Shown: positions 20,399 through 31,732 of the stretch, one piece after another
How positions within the stretch are numbered: the stretch's first letter is position 1
How the letters are laid out: each line of letters starts with the position of its first letter
Origin: Cylindrotheca closterium
Lineage: Eukaryota > Bacillariophyta > Bacillariophyceae > Bacillariales > Bacillariaceae
Assembly: GCA_933822405.4 (NCBI GenBank)
Contig: CAKOGP040000369.1
Location: forward strand, 1-64,000
Reading direction: 5' to 3'
Length of the DNA stretch: 64,000 nt
The notes under the pieces: generated by a model
What the model was told of the DNA's origin: nothing
The model's database searches: none
What the model saw: only the letters and a program-made list of their open reading frames with translations
Translations under genes and position numbers: made by a program

Positions 20399-21526
20399 AT
20401 GGACCGAAGATCACCGAGATCCTCACCAAGCTCTTCACCGAGATCCTCACCAAGTTCCTCACCGAGACCCTCACCGAGGAACTCACCGAGATCGCAGACC
20501 GCCACAAGTAGCAGAGGAGCGCAAGTGCTGAGGTTCCTAATGGTCTCCTTTGCCATTGGTCTTCTGATCGGGCAAACTGCAAAATCCAAGCTCTCCTTTG
20601 TCAAGCAAATCAATGCCTTTAAATTTGATGGGACGGATAACATGCAAGACGCAAAGAGACAACGACTTCAAGAGGTGAAGGAAGCCTACGGCCCAATTCG
20701 CGACATTGCTCTCTTGGGAGAACGAAACAGTGGCACCACTTGGATGACAGATGAACTTCGCAAGTGCTTTGAAGCCTCTGGGATCAAAGTTCGCTCTGGT
20801 CTCACCAAAGACAAGCATTTCTTTCAATATGATGAAGACTATGAAGGTGATCCTGCTTACTATGCTCACCGGAATGCTGCTGAAGCGATCAAAATGAAAC
20901 GAAGCAGTACCCTGGTGGTGTCCGTCTTTCGCAATCCTTATGCCTGGGCTGCGGCTATGCAAAGGCGGCCTCATCATTCTCCAAATCATCTTCGACTGCC
21001 CATGCAAGAGTTCTTGACTAGGCCTTGGACTATGGAACGCCCACAACGAGACTTGATGTTTTCGAAGATTGAAGGTCCAGTTTGTCAATTGGGATACGCT
21101 TTCAACGAGGTAATTCCTTGTCTCAGAACCAAACAAGATCATGTCGAACGACAAGGGAACAAACCAAACTACTCTGCAAGAGATCCTCAATACGAACTTC
21201 AACAGGATGGTTCTGGTAAGCCGTTCAATTCCATCTTGGATCTGCGCGAAGCCAAAATTGAAAACATAATGTCCATTGAATCATGGGATTGGGTAGCTTC
21301 CTTGGAAGTGCTCCGATACGAGGACCTGTTGACGCATGGGACGGAATCGTTCTTGAAGTACGTGGAAGAAATCACTGGAACAAAGATGCAATGCACACCA
21401 AGTCCTGCAGCTCCAGAACGATTGTCATCCTACACACTGGAGCCCAAGATCAAGAACCTGATTGACAAGACACTGGATTGGGATGTTGAAGGAATGATTG
21501 GGTACCACAAGTCGCAGCTGGCTTGA
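20399..21526 (+). CDS. Golgi-type sulfotransferase-like protein
   Basis: The start is ATG 20399 (the upstream TTG at 20324 is rejected); 375 residues. The first 40 residues are a Ser-Pro-Arg tandem repeat on the cytosolic side, then one membrane helix (about 43-60), giving the type II topology of Golgi glycan-modifying enzymes. The PAPS-binding 5' loop is visible as LLGERNSGTTWM and the 3' loop as VSVFRNPYAW, matching the sulfotransferase G-x-x-x-S-G-T-T and R-N-P-x-x-x patterns. A region of pairwise-conserved Trp/Tyr residues follows, and the C-terminus holds LRYEDLL, common in this fold. It would transfer sulfate from PAPS to glycans, consistent with sulfated diatom polysaccharides; the acceptor cannot be read. 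Confidence 0.75.
   Translation: MDRRSPRSSPSSSPRSSPSSSPRPSPRNSPRSQTATSSRGAQVLRFLMVSFAIGLLIGQTAKSKLSFVKQINAFKFDGTDNMQDAKRQRLQEVKEAYGPIRDIALLGERNSGTTWMTDELRKCFEASGIKVRSGLTKDKHFFQYDEDYEGDPAYYAHRNAAEAIKMKRSSTLVVSVFRNPYAWAAAMQRRPHHSPNHLRLPMQEFLTRPWTMERPQRDLMFSKIEGPVCQLGYAFNEVIPCLRTKQDHVERQGNKPNYSARDPQYELQQDGSGKPFNSILDLREAKIENIMSIESWDWVASLEVLRYEDLLTHGTESFLKYVEEITGTKMQCTPSPAAPERLSSYTLEPKIKNLIDKTLDWDVEGMIGYHKSQLA
20411..20492 (+). repeat. Ser-Pro-Arg coding minisatellite
   Basis: About six imperfect 12-15-bp copies built on TCACCGAGATCC, encoding the SPRSSPSSSPR-type N-terminus of the sulfotransferase-like protein. Confidence 0.75.
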
Positions 21527-22242
21527 GGGGAACCAACATCTCCGTAGGAATGAAGGAATGAACGAATCGTCTATCGTTATATCCCATGCAATGATTCAAA
21601 TCTTGCTGTTGAGACCGGCAGAAGTTACTTCTGCCGGTCTACTTTTTTGTCAGTCATGTTTCATATATAGCGGCTTTCCACCGCAATCTTCCAGCAACCC
21701 ACAAGACAAGAAAAAGGACGCTCCTTTTCTTTTCATGAAGTATTGCTGTCGAATGAACCATCTTATTAGAATTACCAATCACCAATGCCAATTTTAACAA
21801 CACATAATACCGGTACTAAGTATAATTTACAGATTGGCCAAAGTATTGAATAGACTGTCCAATACTGTATGTATCGTATTGTAGTTTGTAGTAATACAGG
21901 TTACGATTGGGAGAAGTGGCCTCACACGACTTGAATGAATGACCAGTCACGATCAGAATCAACAATGAAAAATTGGGGTAATAAACACGCTCGTCTGAAA
22001 ATCTCCAACGGAATGAATGAATGAATCAATTAGTTACGCTACATAATATATAATAATGCGTGAACTTGGAGACCTCTTGGTTGCTGACAAATGTAGATCA
22101 AATGCTTCAATTTGGAAACACCATCAGAATACAATACCGTACGATATAAACATCAAGGACTGTGAATTGCTCATACAGTAATAGCTGTCTGGCATTATGA
22201 AGGGCAAGTCCCCCCCCCCCCGTTCCAAACGGGGGATTCGTC
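21527..22242. other. Intergenic: hairpin, then AT-rich sequence and a poly-C run
   Basis: 716 bp without a gene. It carries a near-perfect inverted repeat at 21612-21640, a TACCGGTA at 21808-21815 and a run of about 13 C at 22209-22221 just upstream of the next open frame. Confidence 0.5.
21612..21640. terminator. 29-bp inverted repeat in the 3' region of the sulfotransferase-like gene
   Basis: Arms AGACCGGCAGAAGT and its complement are separated by one base, 86 bp past the stop codon, and are followed by a T-rich tract. As RNA it would form a very stable hairpin. Eukaryotic Pol II does not need such a terminator, so a role in mRNA 3' end stability or a small mobile-element footprint is equally possible. 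Confidence 0.4.
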
Positions 22243-23841
22243 ATGACGCACGATGATGTGGGAAAAATGACATGTGATACTGTAGGTACTGATGAATCTC
22301 ATCGCAATGAACCCTCAACTCCCGGCTGCTCTGTACTCCGTCGTGTGAGATTTCAGATTTCAGCAATAGTGTTCTACCATTGCACGCCATTGAATCAACC
22401 GTCTCTTCCTTCCATCATCATAGTGCTGATGGCTCTAGTTCAAAAGAATGGTACACGTAGTACCCACTCCAACTCCTCCTCTGGTGGAATCATCATGACA
22501 AGGAGAATGTTCATCATACGGCAAAGAATGATAAGGATGTGGTGCATTCTCATGCTTCTCGGTAGTATGATTTTGGATGAGACTGGCATATTGCAGACGC
22601 AAAGATGTCATATTATCCATGTTGCTGCTTTTTCAAGCGCACAAAACACTATTGTGCAGAAATGTCCAACGTGGGAACGTCGACGACGCTGTCGGATAGA
22701 AAAGGATGATGATGATGATGATGATGATGAATCAGACCACCACCACCACCACCAACATGACCTCAATAAAGCATATGGACCCGTCGTTGTGGTTGGAAAG
22801 ATTATCATTGACGAGTACCGATCTCCTCCACTACCGGTAGTAGAGAACGACAACAGTCGTAGCAATCGAGAGGATGAGGGGGGAACGGCAGAAAAGAAGC
22901 AAATAATAACCATTGGAGGCGGGGGACCTCAGGCAGCATGGGGAGCAGCTGCTGCCTTGGCGGTAATGGAACGAATGGAAACAACAACAACATCATCATC
23001 GTCATCGTCATCATCATTCGAGACTCAAGGAAATAAAAAGACCCGAAACAACAACCAAACCATGAATGATCTTCCATCGATCCCGCCTCGTAAACAAAAG
23101 GTCGCCTTTTTGGGTCCAGTGGGAAACGCAAATGGACTAGTGCCGGACATTCGAGAGGGATTGCAACAAATTTTGGGACCCGCGGTGGATACCATCGAGT
23201 TGATAGTAGAACCATCCTTGCAAACACCTACCATTCAGCTATGGCATGACGAGCATCAAGATATTCAATGGAAACCACTAAATGATTGTTGGGGTCCAAA
23301 GGGAGCAGATTCTCTCTGGAGAAATCGTCCAAGCGCAGACGACATACTCCAATTGGATTGCTTGAGCCAAAATTATGGTGGACAAGATGGACAAATAGGC
23401 AGCGCGACAAACACTGAGAGTGGCATGGATAAGGAACAAATGATTTCAAATTTGCACTTGATCATGGAAATGGGAGCTTCTGCTGCCGGTGGAGGACAAG
23501 ACAGCGAGTTTCTTTTTGATTCGAACTTGATGAGCCAGGTGTCACACTTGTGCATCGAACCAGTGGCTTTTCCAGAAGCAACCAACGATGAGAATGGAAC
23601 ACTTGCCATTCCCCATCAAGATGTTGCATCTTCTCAGGAGCGGTTGCGACCCCATGCTTCCAACATCAATATGATCGTTCCAGATTCTCATTTGGTGGAT
23701 GCTTGGATCAAGTCAGGTTACCTGCAGGAAACCTGCCGAACGAAAGAAGTGATTGGTAGGTTTGGGCCTCTTGGTAGTCGGATATACCGGTATACAAGCG
23801 GTGGTGCAAAATGGACTTGTTCTGACAAATCTGATGGAATG

Positions 23842-23880
<39 letters not shown>

Positions 23881-24156
23881 GTGGACTACATCAGTGTCCC
23901 CACAGCCACCTTGGAAACATCGAATGGCAATCCCATAAACCCCACCGGTGCAGGAAATTCATATTCTGCTGCCTTGTCCACCTGTCGCTCTAGGGGATGG
24001 TCGCTTGAGGAATCAGCATGTCTGGCTACCGCTGTTGGTGCTACATTTTGCGAGTACGAACACCTTCCGCCGTGGAACTGGGAGGTGCTCGACCGGATAC
24101 AAAGGGGGACTCTGGAAGTTTACAACGCCATTACTACAAGTACGAGTACGACATAG
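22243..24156 (+). CDS. PfkB-like (ribokinase-fold) protein with plastid-type presequence
   Basis: The longest frame opens at ATG 22243, but ATG 22495 is the likelier start: it begins a signal-peptide-like stretch (MTRRMFIIRQ, then a hydrophobic core) ending in HVAAF-SSAQ, which fits the diatom A-x-F plastid-import cleavage motif. The mature part holds the ribokinase-fold word VVVVGKIIIDEY near the N-terminus, a GGGGPQAAWGAAAAL glycine run where PfkB proteins keep G-G-x-x-x-N-x-A, and NPTGAGNSYSAAL near the C-terminus, the counterpart of D-T-x-G-A-G-D. The catalytic Asp is replaced by Asn (GAGN), as I recall for the Mak32-type subgroup, so kinase activity is doubtful. Poly-Asp (22706-22730), poly-Ser and poly-Gln (23847-23879) tracts interrupt the domain. 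Confidence 0.65.
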
Positions 24157-24288
24157 ATGAGGCGTGTGGTACTCACACAAATAGAAAAGTAAATAGAGAA
24201 GGAGTACGAGACCAACAGTACCTCTATTGTAGTTCTATAGCACATGATTCATTGATTCATTCATCCGTGTCTAAGTACATATGTCTTT

Positions 24289-25105
24289 CTAGGTAAAGCT
24301 TGTTTCGTCACCAACCTTGAGTTTGCCATTGTCGTAAACACAGTAAAATCCAGTTGCTGGGTCACCAATTCCTTCGAATCCAATGTCCTTTTCAAATCCG
24401 TCTGGCACATCGATCAGCGACGCCTTGACGTCAACTACCTTCCATTCCCCAGAATCGGAATCAGAATCACCTTCCTTGTATCCCCACTCGACAGTCGACT
24501 TTTTGGAAACTTGCAATGGAAATAACCTTTTGCCATGCTACGATCGAAACGAAACGAAATGGAACGAATTGAAATGGCAGAATAAGGAGCGACAGTCAAG
24601 TGTGAGACATATATAACGTGACATGGCAGTGACATATGACCAATTACAAACAAGGTTCAGCATCAGGTTGATTTTTGATTCAATATGGAATGAATCCACA
24701 TACCTCTGCAATAATTCCTCGTTGCATGGCGACTGCTGCAGCCGTGAGTTCATCATCCTTGGATTTCACCTTGCCAACAGACAACCATTCGGGACTTTCT
24801 TCACCGACCAAGCGAATTCCGACGGCAACACTGGCAGCAGTCTTCTTCAGTGCAGCGTAGCGATCCCATTGAAGTTTGGGCTTTAGTTTGATGGGCGCAT
24901 CCTTCTTTTTGCTCTTGCCTTTTGCGCTCTTGGCACCGCCTCCACCGAATCCTGCCATGAAAAGAGCAGTCTTCGGATTGTTGTTACTAGCTGGAACTGA
25001 TGACGATGTTAGTACTGGCTTATTGGCAACAAGGTTCGATTGAGTAAAACCTGTGGCTTGTGTGGCCAATGCCACAAGAAGCAACAGTTGACTAATTTTC
25101 TCCAT
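24289..25105 (-). CDS. Small plastid-targeted protein of unknown function, two exons
   Basis: ATG at 25103-25105 (M4 of the open frame, which otherwise opens at TTG). Exon 1 is 24704-25105; the intron 24538-24703 (GTATGT...CGTAG) is 166 bp; exon 2 is 24289-24537, for about 216 residues. The splice choice is supported by frame continuity and by the junction reading IIAE-HGKRLFPLQ, which restores a smooth sequence. The N-terminus is a signal peptide ending ATQATGF-TQ, the diatom plastid-import motif. A Gly/Lys-rich linker precedes a domain beginning KLKPKLQWDRY and ending in an acidic C-terminal half with VEWGY and GFYCVYDNGKLKVGD. I do not recognise a named family; it looks conserved among stramenopile plastid proteins, but that is inference. 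Confidence 0.7.
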
Positions 25106-25641
25106 TTGCACCAAACTAACTATACCGGTACTACCGTATACTTCTAGAGTTGATGCGATGATGATTTTATGATGCGGTGTGATGATTACATCCGAGTATA
25201 TTAGCCATCATCTGCAAAAGATTTTCAGAACCCCACAAAACCACGTCACTGTTGACGGACGGAAATAAGCAGATGTTGTTCGAGGTAGTCAAACCATGCA
25301 TGCATCGTTTGCAAACGATAATGCTATGTGGGTATGTCACTGGCATGGCGCACATCGCAATATTTCATATGTGTTTTCAAACACTTATGGAAAAATACTC
25401 ACATCGAGCGAGTTGGCAATGCCTGAAACATTTTGAATGTGGGACAAAACTGAAAACGTGTAGCATTTTTTATAAAAGTCAAATCACCACCCAATTAGCG
25501 GTATATTAATACCTGGTACCTTGTGTATACCGGTATATTGAATGCTGTAAGAACCACAAACATCAACATCATATACAGTAGCTCTTCTATCATATATGCC
25601 CAGCGCATCGATTATTCTCTTTTCACCTTGGCATTGAAGTA
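25106..25641. other. Intergenic between divergent genes
   Basis: 536 bp separating divergent genes, with two TACCGGTA sites (25123-25130, 25528-25535), the first only about 20 bp from the start of the plastid protein gene. Confidence 0.5.
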
Positions 25642-28155
25642 ATGGCAGAACCAAATAAAGGGGAAAGCGACAACGACAAGGATGAAGAAACAAGGCTTAG
25701 GCTCGCGGAAGGTTCCCCGTCATCCTCTGTCACGATTGCTGATGTGTTGCTGCCAAATACAAATCAAAGCAGGTCGCAAAGCACTGCCGATAGAGCATCA
25801 GCCTCAACATCGGCCTCAACATCATCAACATCACCATCATCAACCTCGAAGGGAGACAAAGAAAGAGGTCGAAGATCCCGACTATCACAAGCACCGGCAG
25901 CTGTTGGAGCACTGGCTATATCAGCAGACGCTGTATCCTCGAGACAACGGCCCTCGAAGGAGCTGCAGCCACAACAACAACAACAACAACAACAACAAGA
26001 GGAGCAACAAGGGAATGGCTGTCAAATTGAATTGGGCGACGATGACAAAAGTGAAGAAAATGGGACTATCCGAAGTGGAGAAAATGGAACTATTGTGGAA
26101 GCTACAGTAGCACCCGATGTGGAAGCCCTTGTTCAAGAACGACTGGAAGAGGAGCGACAGAATACTGAAAGCAATGTCGTAGTCGCAACAGATGTGGAAG
26201 AAATATCTACTAGCAAATGGAAAAGAATTAGACAAGTTCTGATCTTGTTTATTATCTTTGTGGTAGGGGTGATCGTGGCAGCTGCGTTGTTATCAAACAA
26301 TTCGGATCCGGCTCCAGTTCCAGCAACTGCAACAGTTGTGGTGTCCAGCGAAGCTCCGTCGTCGATTCCCACTCAAATGCCCACTGAAATGCCAGGGCCG
26401 ATAACAACAATATGGCCATGTTTTCAAACCAATAGCGATCTCTCTGATGCAGTTGGTGACTGGTTTACATCGACTCTATTGAAGACATCAGTCGAGGCGC
26501 AATATGGTCCGATCAGGGACTGGTGTTTTGGTGCAGGTGTAACCCGCATGGAAGCACTTTTTCGAAATCGCGCTAGTTTCAATGAAGATATTTCGAATTG
26601 GAACGTTTCTACTGTTACAATCATGAGGCAGATGTTCCAGCTAGCTAGTTCTTTCAATCAAGACTTGTCGTCATGGGATGTGCATTTGGTCACGGACATG
26701 CGGTCTATGTTTTCCTTTGCAGAATCGTTCAATCAAGACTTGTCGTCGTGGGATGTCTCTTCCGTTACCGACATGACGGAGATGTTTGACAGCGCACAAT
26801 CCTTTGATGAAGACCTGTCATCATGGAATGTTTCCTCTGTGACTGATATGGACAGTATGTTCAACGGTGCCATATCATTCAATCAAGACATATCATCATG
26901 GGATGTTTCTTCTGTAACAAATATGGCTGGTATGTTGGGCAATGCACAATCCTTTAACCAAAACTTGTCACTATGGGATGTTTCTTCTGTAACAAATATG
27001 GGCAGTATGTTCAACGATGCAACCTTGTTCAACCAAGATTTGTCACCATGGGATGTTTCTTCCGTTACTAATATGGCTGTCATGTTTGGCAACGCACAAT
27101 CTTTCGACCAAGACCTGTCATCATGGGACGTCTCTTCTGTGACTGCCATGGGCAGCATGTTCAACGATGCAACGTCTTTCAATCAAGACTTGTCACGATG
27201 GGATGTTTCTTCTGTTACTAATATGGCTGGCATGTTCGGCAACGCGCAATCCTTTAATCAAACTCTGTCATCCTGGGACGTCTCTTCTGTGACTGCCATG
27301 GGCGGCATGTTCAGCAATGCATTGTCATTCAATCAAGACTTGTCATCGTGGGATGTTTCTTCCGTTACAAATATGGCTGGCATGTTCGACAATGCACAAT
27401 CCTTTAATCAAACTCTGTCATCCTGGGATGTCTCGTCTGTCAATGCGATGGGCAGTATGTTCCACGATGCAAAGACCTTCAATCAAGACTTGTCATCATG
27501 GGATGTCTCGTCGGTCACCAATATGGGAAACATGTTCTTTGGGGCATCATCGTTCAATCAAGACCTTTCATTGTGGGATGTCTCGGCTGCCACGAATATG
27601 CATGCGATGTTTCGCAGCAACTCCATCTTCAATCAAGACTTGTCGTCATGGGACGTTTCTTCTGTGGTCGATATGAGTCACATGTTCGAGGGGGCATCAT
27701 CCTTCGATCAAGACCTGTCATCCTGGAATGTTTCGTCTGCCATTGACATGGGCTTTATGTTCCAAGATGCATCATCCTTCAATCAAAACATATCTTCTTG
27801 GGATGTGTCTTCTGCCATCGACATGAGCTTCATGTTCCAAGATGCATCATCGTTCAATCAAGACATATCATCATGGGATGTTTCTTCTTCGAGTAACATG
27901 TCCAAGATGTTCAATGGTGCAGCATCTTTCAATCAAGACTTATCATCCTGGAATGTATCTGTTGTCACTGATATGAATGCAATGTTCAACGGTACATCAT
28001 CCTTCAATCAGACGCTTTGTGCGTGGGGGTCACTCCTACCGAGCGATGTGATTGTTGACTCGGCTTTTTTCGGTTTGACCAGCTGCCCAATAAGCTCCGA
28101 TCCAAACCTGTCGTCGAATCCCCCAGGTCCATTCTGTCATTCATGTGTCAGCTAG
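25642..28155 (+). CDS. BspA-like (DUF285) repeat surface protein
   Basis: ATG at 25642, 837 residues. Residues 1-200 are low complexity (poly-Ser, poly-Gln) and cytosolic-like; a single helix at about 202-224 gives type II topology. A Pro/Thr/Ser stalk leads to about 20 tandem 25-residue repeats with the consensus [17 protein letters not shown] followed by x-x-M-F-x-x-A, the DUF285/BspA-type leucine-rich-like repeat known from Mycoplasma and Bacteroides lipoproteins and abundant in diatoms. The C-terminus closes with a Cys-containing cap (CAWG...SCPIS...CHSC). The array is expected to form a solenoid for binding at the cell surface. No intron seen. The repeats are nearly identical at DNA level in the middle of the array. 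Confidence 0.85.
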   Translation: MAEPNKGESDNDKDEETRLRLAEGSPSSSVTIADVLLPNTNQSRSQSTADRASASTSASTSSTSPSSTSKGDKERGRRSRLSQAPAAVGALAISADAVSSRQRPSKELQPQQQQQQQQQEEQQGNGCQIELGDDDKSEENGTIRSGENGTIVEATVAPDVEALVQERLEEERQNTESNVVVATDVEEISTSKWKRIRQVLILFIIFVVGVIVAAALLSNNSDPAPVPATATVVVSSEAPSSIPTQMPTEMPGPITTIWPCFQTNSDLSDAVGDWFTSTLLKTSVEAQYGPIRDWCFGAGVTRMEALFRNRASFNEDISNWNVSTVTIMRQMFQLASSFNQDLSSWDVHLVTDMRSMFSFAESFNQDLSSWDVSSVTDMTEMFDSAQSFDEDLSSWNVSSVTDMDSMFNGAISFNQDISSWDVSSVTNMAGMLGNAQSFNQNLSLWDVSSVTNMGSMFNDATLFNQDLSPWDVSSVTNMAVMFGNAQSFDQDLSSWDVSSVTAMGSMFNDATSFNQDLSRWDVSSVTNMAGMFGNAQSFNQTLSSWDVSSVTAMGGMFSNALSFNQDLSSWDVSSVTNMAGMFDNAQSFNQTLSSWDVSSVNAMGSMFHDAKTFNQDLSSWDVSSVTNMGNMFFGASSFNQDLSLWDVSAATNMHAMFRSNSIFNQDLSSWDVSSVVDMSHMFEGASSFDQDLSSWNVSSAIDMGFMFQDASSFNQNISSWDVSSAIDMSFMFQDASSFNQDISSWDVSSSSNMSKMFNGAASFNQDLSSWNVSVVTDMNAMFNGTSSFNQTLCAWGSLLPSDVIVDSAFFGLTSCPISSDPNLSSNPPGPFCHSCVS
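26540..28020 (+). repeat. 75-bp coding tandem repeat, with 150-bp higher-order period in the centre
   Basis: About 20 units of 75 bp encode the DUF285-type repeats. Between about 26900 and 27530 adjacent units alternate between two subtypes (NMAGMF-x-NAQ and AMGSMF-x-DA), so the true period there is 150 bp, a mark of recent unequal exchange or gene conversion. Confidence 0.8.
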
Positions 28156-28442
28156 CTATGTAGTTGTAATGATGATCGAACTACAGGTGAATGTGAACTT
28201 ATTATATATTAATAGTTGTGTTGTTTCTGGAGAATTTGGTTCGAGGTAGTCAAACCTTTGAGAATCGTCGTGGCATCCAATAAAGCTCGCCCGCGCTCTG
28301 ATAAGGCGCATGTATCTTTGATATGTAATATATCCTCATCGATCATCATCATCATCATCATCAATACCCAACAAGTTAGAACAAAGCCTTGTCCCTCCAC
28401 CATTCATATTCATACACCAGTCGGGCTTGAATACGAATCATC

Positions 28443-29876
28443 ATGTCTTCCTATTTTTATGAAGTGTACAAAATAAAAAAGTCGCTCGACAATTTGGGAA
28501 AAAGCCCAGTGAAAGAAGATGGTGAAGTGGACGGAAAGGATTCCGATAAATTGGTAACTAAATTCAATCTTCTTCCTTTCATTCTTGTGGCGCTGGGAGT
28601 TGTTGGAGTTGCTGGTAAGTAAAACATACAAACAAACAAACAAACAAACAAACAAACAAACAAACAAACGAGAGTGAATTGATTGATTCTTTCATTGATT
28701 TTTATGGTGTACACATGTCTGCTATGATTGATATCACACTCTCACCTAATGATTCTATCTGCGTAATATCCGTTGTGTCTTGGAATATATGCCTTATGAT
28801 CCGACTTTCGCCCATTCCTGTTTCTGCACATATCAAAGGCGTTGTAATGATCATCAGCGCCTTGTTCATTGTCGACGTGTCCAGTGCTCTAATCATTGGA
28901 ATTGGATTCTTGGCGGTGTGGCAAAAGGGGAAATTGGCAAGATTAGGAGGCGTTCGCGGGAATATCAACAAGCTTCGAGCGGTGAGTCTTTACCATATTG
29001 TCCTATTCAGCCATGTTAAGCCACGTGCATGGATTGCATCTCAATTGAAATTATATGTGATGCTGACATGCGCTCTTTCTACCTTCCTTCACCTTTTGAT
29101 TGCTCCATCCATGCATTCATTCATTCATTCATTCGTTCATCCATTCATTCATTGCAGATGGTCAACGAGATGACCTTGGAAAACGACAAGCTGACGGCAA
29201 GTAACGACAAGTTTCAATTGGAGAACGACAAGTACGTATACGACTTTGAGGCTATCCAAAGCATATATATAAATATATGTTGAATATAGCATCCTTCTGC
29301 TGCGATTGCAGAAATCGTCACTAACAGCCCACATGCCAATCCTATAATCATCCCTCGCTTCCTTCTTATAGACTGTCCTATGTGACTCGTGATATTGAAT
29401 CTCTAGCAACCACCATGGGCATTGGTGTTGATCGATTGAACTCGAGCATTGAAGAGTTTGATGCTATCACCAAGGAAATGAATCACTGTTTGGAACAACA
29501 AGTCATGCAACAAGTCATGGACATTGTCCTGAAAACCGATCGCAATCAAGACTTTCATATCAAAGAACCAAGGGAACTGAAACGATTGGAACAACGCCTT
29601 AGCAACATGCCTAACGTTGAATTCCATGAAGAGAACTTTCGCCGCATCACCCGATACGATGACGAAGATGCTCCCGGCATCAAGGTCGGAGACATTATGG
29701 CCATGTTCCGCAACCTGAAAGATCCGTCGGTGGATCCCAAAGACAACATTTTCATCTTGAGACCTGACGAAGAAATTCGCAAGCAGTACGTTGAGAAACG
29801 TGAAAGTGGTGTGTATGAACAACGTCGAGGGAGTGCAATTGCCGGTAAGTCTCGTTGGAATATTTTTTCAACGTAA
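28443..29876 (+). CDS. Membrane protein with C-terminal coiled-coil domain, four exons
   Basis: Exons are 28443-28614, 28839-28981, 29158-29231 and 29372-29876, with introns bounded by GTAAGT/CAAAG, GTGAGT/TGCAG and GTACGT/TATAG. All frames join cleanly, giving about 297 residues. Exons 1-2 hold two hydrophobic helices (LLPFILVALGVVGVAG and IISALFIVDVSSALIIGIGFLAVW). After them come heptad-like NDKL/NDKF repeats (exon 3) and a helical domain with EQRLSNMPNVEFHEENF and IKVGDIMAMFRNL words, possibly EF-hand-like in shape though without clear calcium loops. A donor-like GTAAGT at 29845-29850 means a further 3' exon cannot be excluded. Introns carry (CAAA)n and (ATTC)n tracts. Function unknown. 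Confidence 0.6.
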
Positions 29877-30661
29877 GGCCAAGTATATAGTCTTCCTCCC
29901 AAATACTCAACTTGACGACGACGCAACAGTATAATAATGCCGTTGCGAAATTGTAATTTTTTCTGCGGGTGGAAGAGATCAACTAGCATAGCAATTAAAA
30001 TGCTTATGATGATTGAAATCTCAACCATTCGAAGGATCTGTTTGCAACATATGCATGAGAGGTTTAGATCCATGGTTTGGATTGGATCGTCATCATTTAT
30101 TTCGCTTTTTAAATTATAATAATTGGATTTATTTTTATGTTTTTGGTAGGATATGAGATTGTTTTCGGAGTAGCGAAAGCTACACTTAGTGGGAAATGTG
30201 ATTGTTTTGATGAATGAAAATTTTTGTATAGGACAAATCAAATCAGTTTTTCTAGTGTTTCATGTCTACCTATATCCGGTCTGCGACAGGAATAATTGAA
30301 TCAATCGATATGCACCTCATCTTGTGTAGATGTTCACTTTAGCGAGAAAGGTAAATACACACCTGCTATCACAGCAGAGCATGATGTGATGGCTCGTGGA
30401 TGTATGGTGCGGGCATCCTTCGTAGAAAGCTTCGACCATCACAAGATTGGCATAATAAGCTTATATTCAATTATTCTGGCTTCGGTTCGGATTTGGTATC
30501 ATTCTTCAATTCGTTTGCTTTGGCTTTGTTTGCGTACATGTAATGTAATGTAATGTAATAGTACTTGTATCTGTGTATTTGTGTATTTGTGTATTTGTGT
30601 ATAATATGCAGCATGCTAAATGTTACAGACATTCATTCATCCATCCATCCATCCGTCAGTC
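29877..30661. other. Intergenic with short tandem repeats
   Basis: 785 bp; contains (TGTAA)n at 30538-30560, a 9-bp-period TGTGTATTT run at 30570-30602 and (ATCC)n at 30635-30655. No gene seen. Confidence 0.5.
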
Positions 30662-30955
30662 TTAAAATCCTCTGGTAGAAGCAGCCTTTGGCGGAAGACC
30701 ATTCAGTTTCTTGCGTCCATCTGGAACTTCAGGAGAATATAGGTTGGATCGGGACGATCTGGCGCGTTGGGGCATCCCCCTACCGCCAGTAGTAGGTCGT
30801 CTGCGGCCTTGTGGCCGTAAGGGTGCGACTTCATCAGAATCACCATCTTCCTCCGATTCTGAAGGCGGAGTTGGAGGCGCTGGAGGATGTTCTTCACTGT
30901 GGTCGGAAGATGGTGGTGGAGGAGGTGGAACAATGGAAGGAGGGGGAAGTCTCAT
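30662..30955 (-). CDS. Small Pro/Ser-rich hypothetical protein
   Basis: ATG at 30953-30955, 97 residues. The first third is polyproline, the middle acidic (SESEEDGDSDE), and the end basic and Gly-rich. No domain. A pyrimidine-rich stretch just upstream of the ATG could be a 3' splice region, in which case this is only the last exon of a longer gene. Supported only by an open frame with skewed composition. Confidence 0.35.
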   Translation of the reverse strand: MRLPPPSIVPPPPPPSSDHSEEHPPAPPTPPSESEEDGDSDEVAPLRPQGRRRPTTGGRGMPQRARSSRSNLYSPEVPDGRKKLNGLPPKAASTRGF

Positions 30956-31732
30956 ATTAAAAGAAGGAAAACGCGATGGACTGTTGAGAGTTGTTTCAAT
31001 GCTTTTTGAATCGACCTGTGGTGATGAATGCCAAGGCCAATAATATGGTGGGCGTCAAAAGTGTACCGTATTATTCGTGTGTGAAAGTGAAATACCGGTA
31101 GGAGAGGAGATTTTGAAAACTGAAAAGTGGACGGTGTTCGAGATTTTTGAATCTCCTTTCGCGAGAAAACGGGAACACGCTCTAAGAAAAAGTGTATTTT
31201 GACCTGTTTTCCAGACCATTCATTTTTATTCATTTAATACCAACAAATACAAAGGGAAGCTCTGCTCGCGAACTTTTCACATAATAAGTTGCCCGTTCAA
31301 AAGGCCCAACACTTAAAGTGCCAGATGAAGTCTAATGACTGTGCCTCCCTAGCCTGCCGCACCTCCCCGAGCCCGCACGTCCAATCTAGAGTCTATTTCG
31401 TGATTGAACGGCAGTCGCATAATCGCCAAAAGCTGCGGTATTCGCTTCTTATTATCAAATACCAATCCATGCATACCGGTAGGTAGCCATCGCCAGCAGC
31501 AGTTACCGCCGTCGCTTTTCTTTTCGCTGCCACTCTCGGCATCTACTACTGCCGGTACTTCCTGGTTTTCATACTATAAAAGAGCGCATCGATCCATCTG
31601 CTAAAAGAAGCAGTATCTGAAGAGTATAACCTGCTCCTCGGCTACCGCATCATCTAAACGGGCGAAGGAGGAGGCGACAGAAAAAGAATTCACACTATCA
31701 CCGAGCCTAGGCGAAGAACGCAATAATCGACG
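30956..31732. promoter_or_regulatory. Intergenic, upstream region of the lipase gene
   Basis: 777 bp. Two TACCGGTA palindromes (31093-31100, 31474-31481) and a TATAAAAG at 31575-31582, about 150 bp upstream of the lipase ATG, which is a plausible TATA box. Confidence 0.4.

Noticed and set aside
28630..28672. (CAAA)n array suspected as telomere-like
   Set aside because: It is a tetranucleotide run inside intron 1 of the four-exon gene and does not match a telomere unit.
31575..31582. TATAAAAG as a firm core promoter
   Set aside because: Kept only as a possibility: transcription starts are unknown and such words are common in AT-rich spacers.
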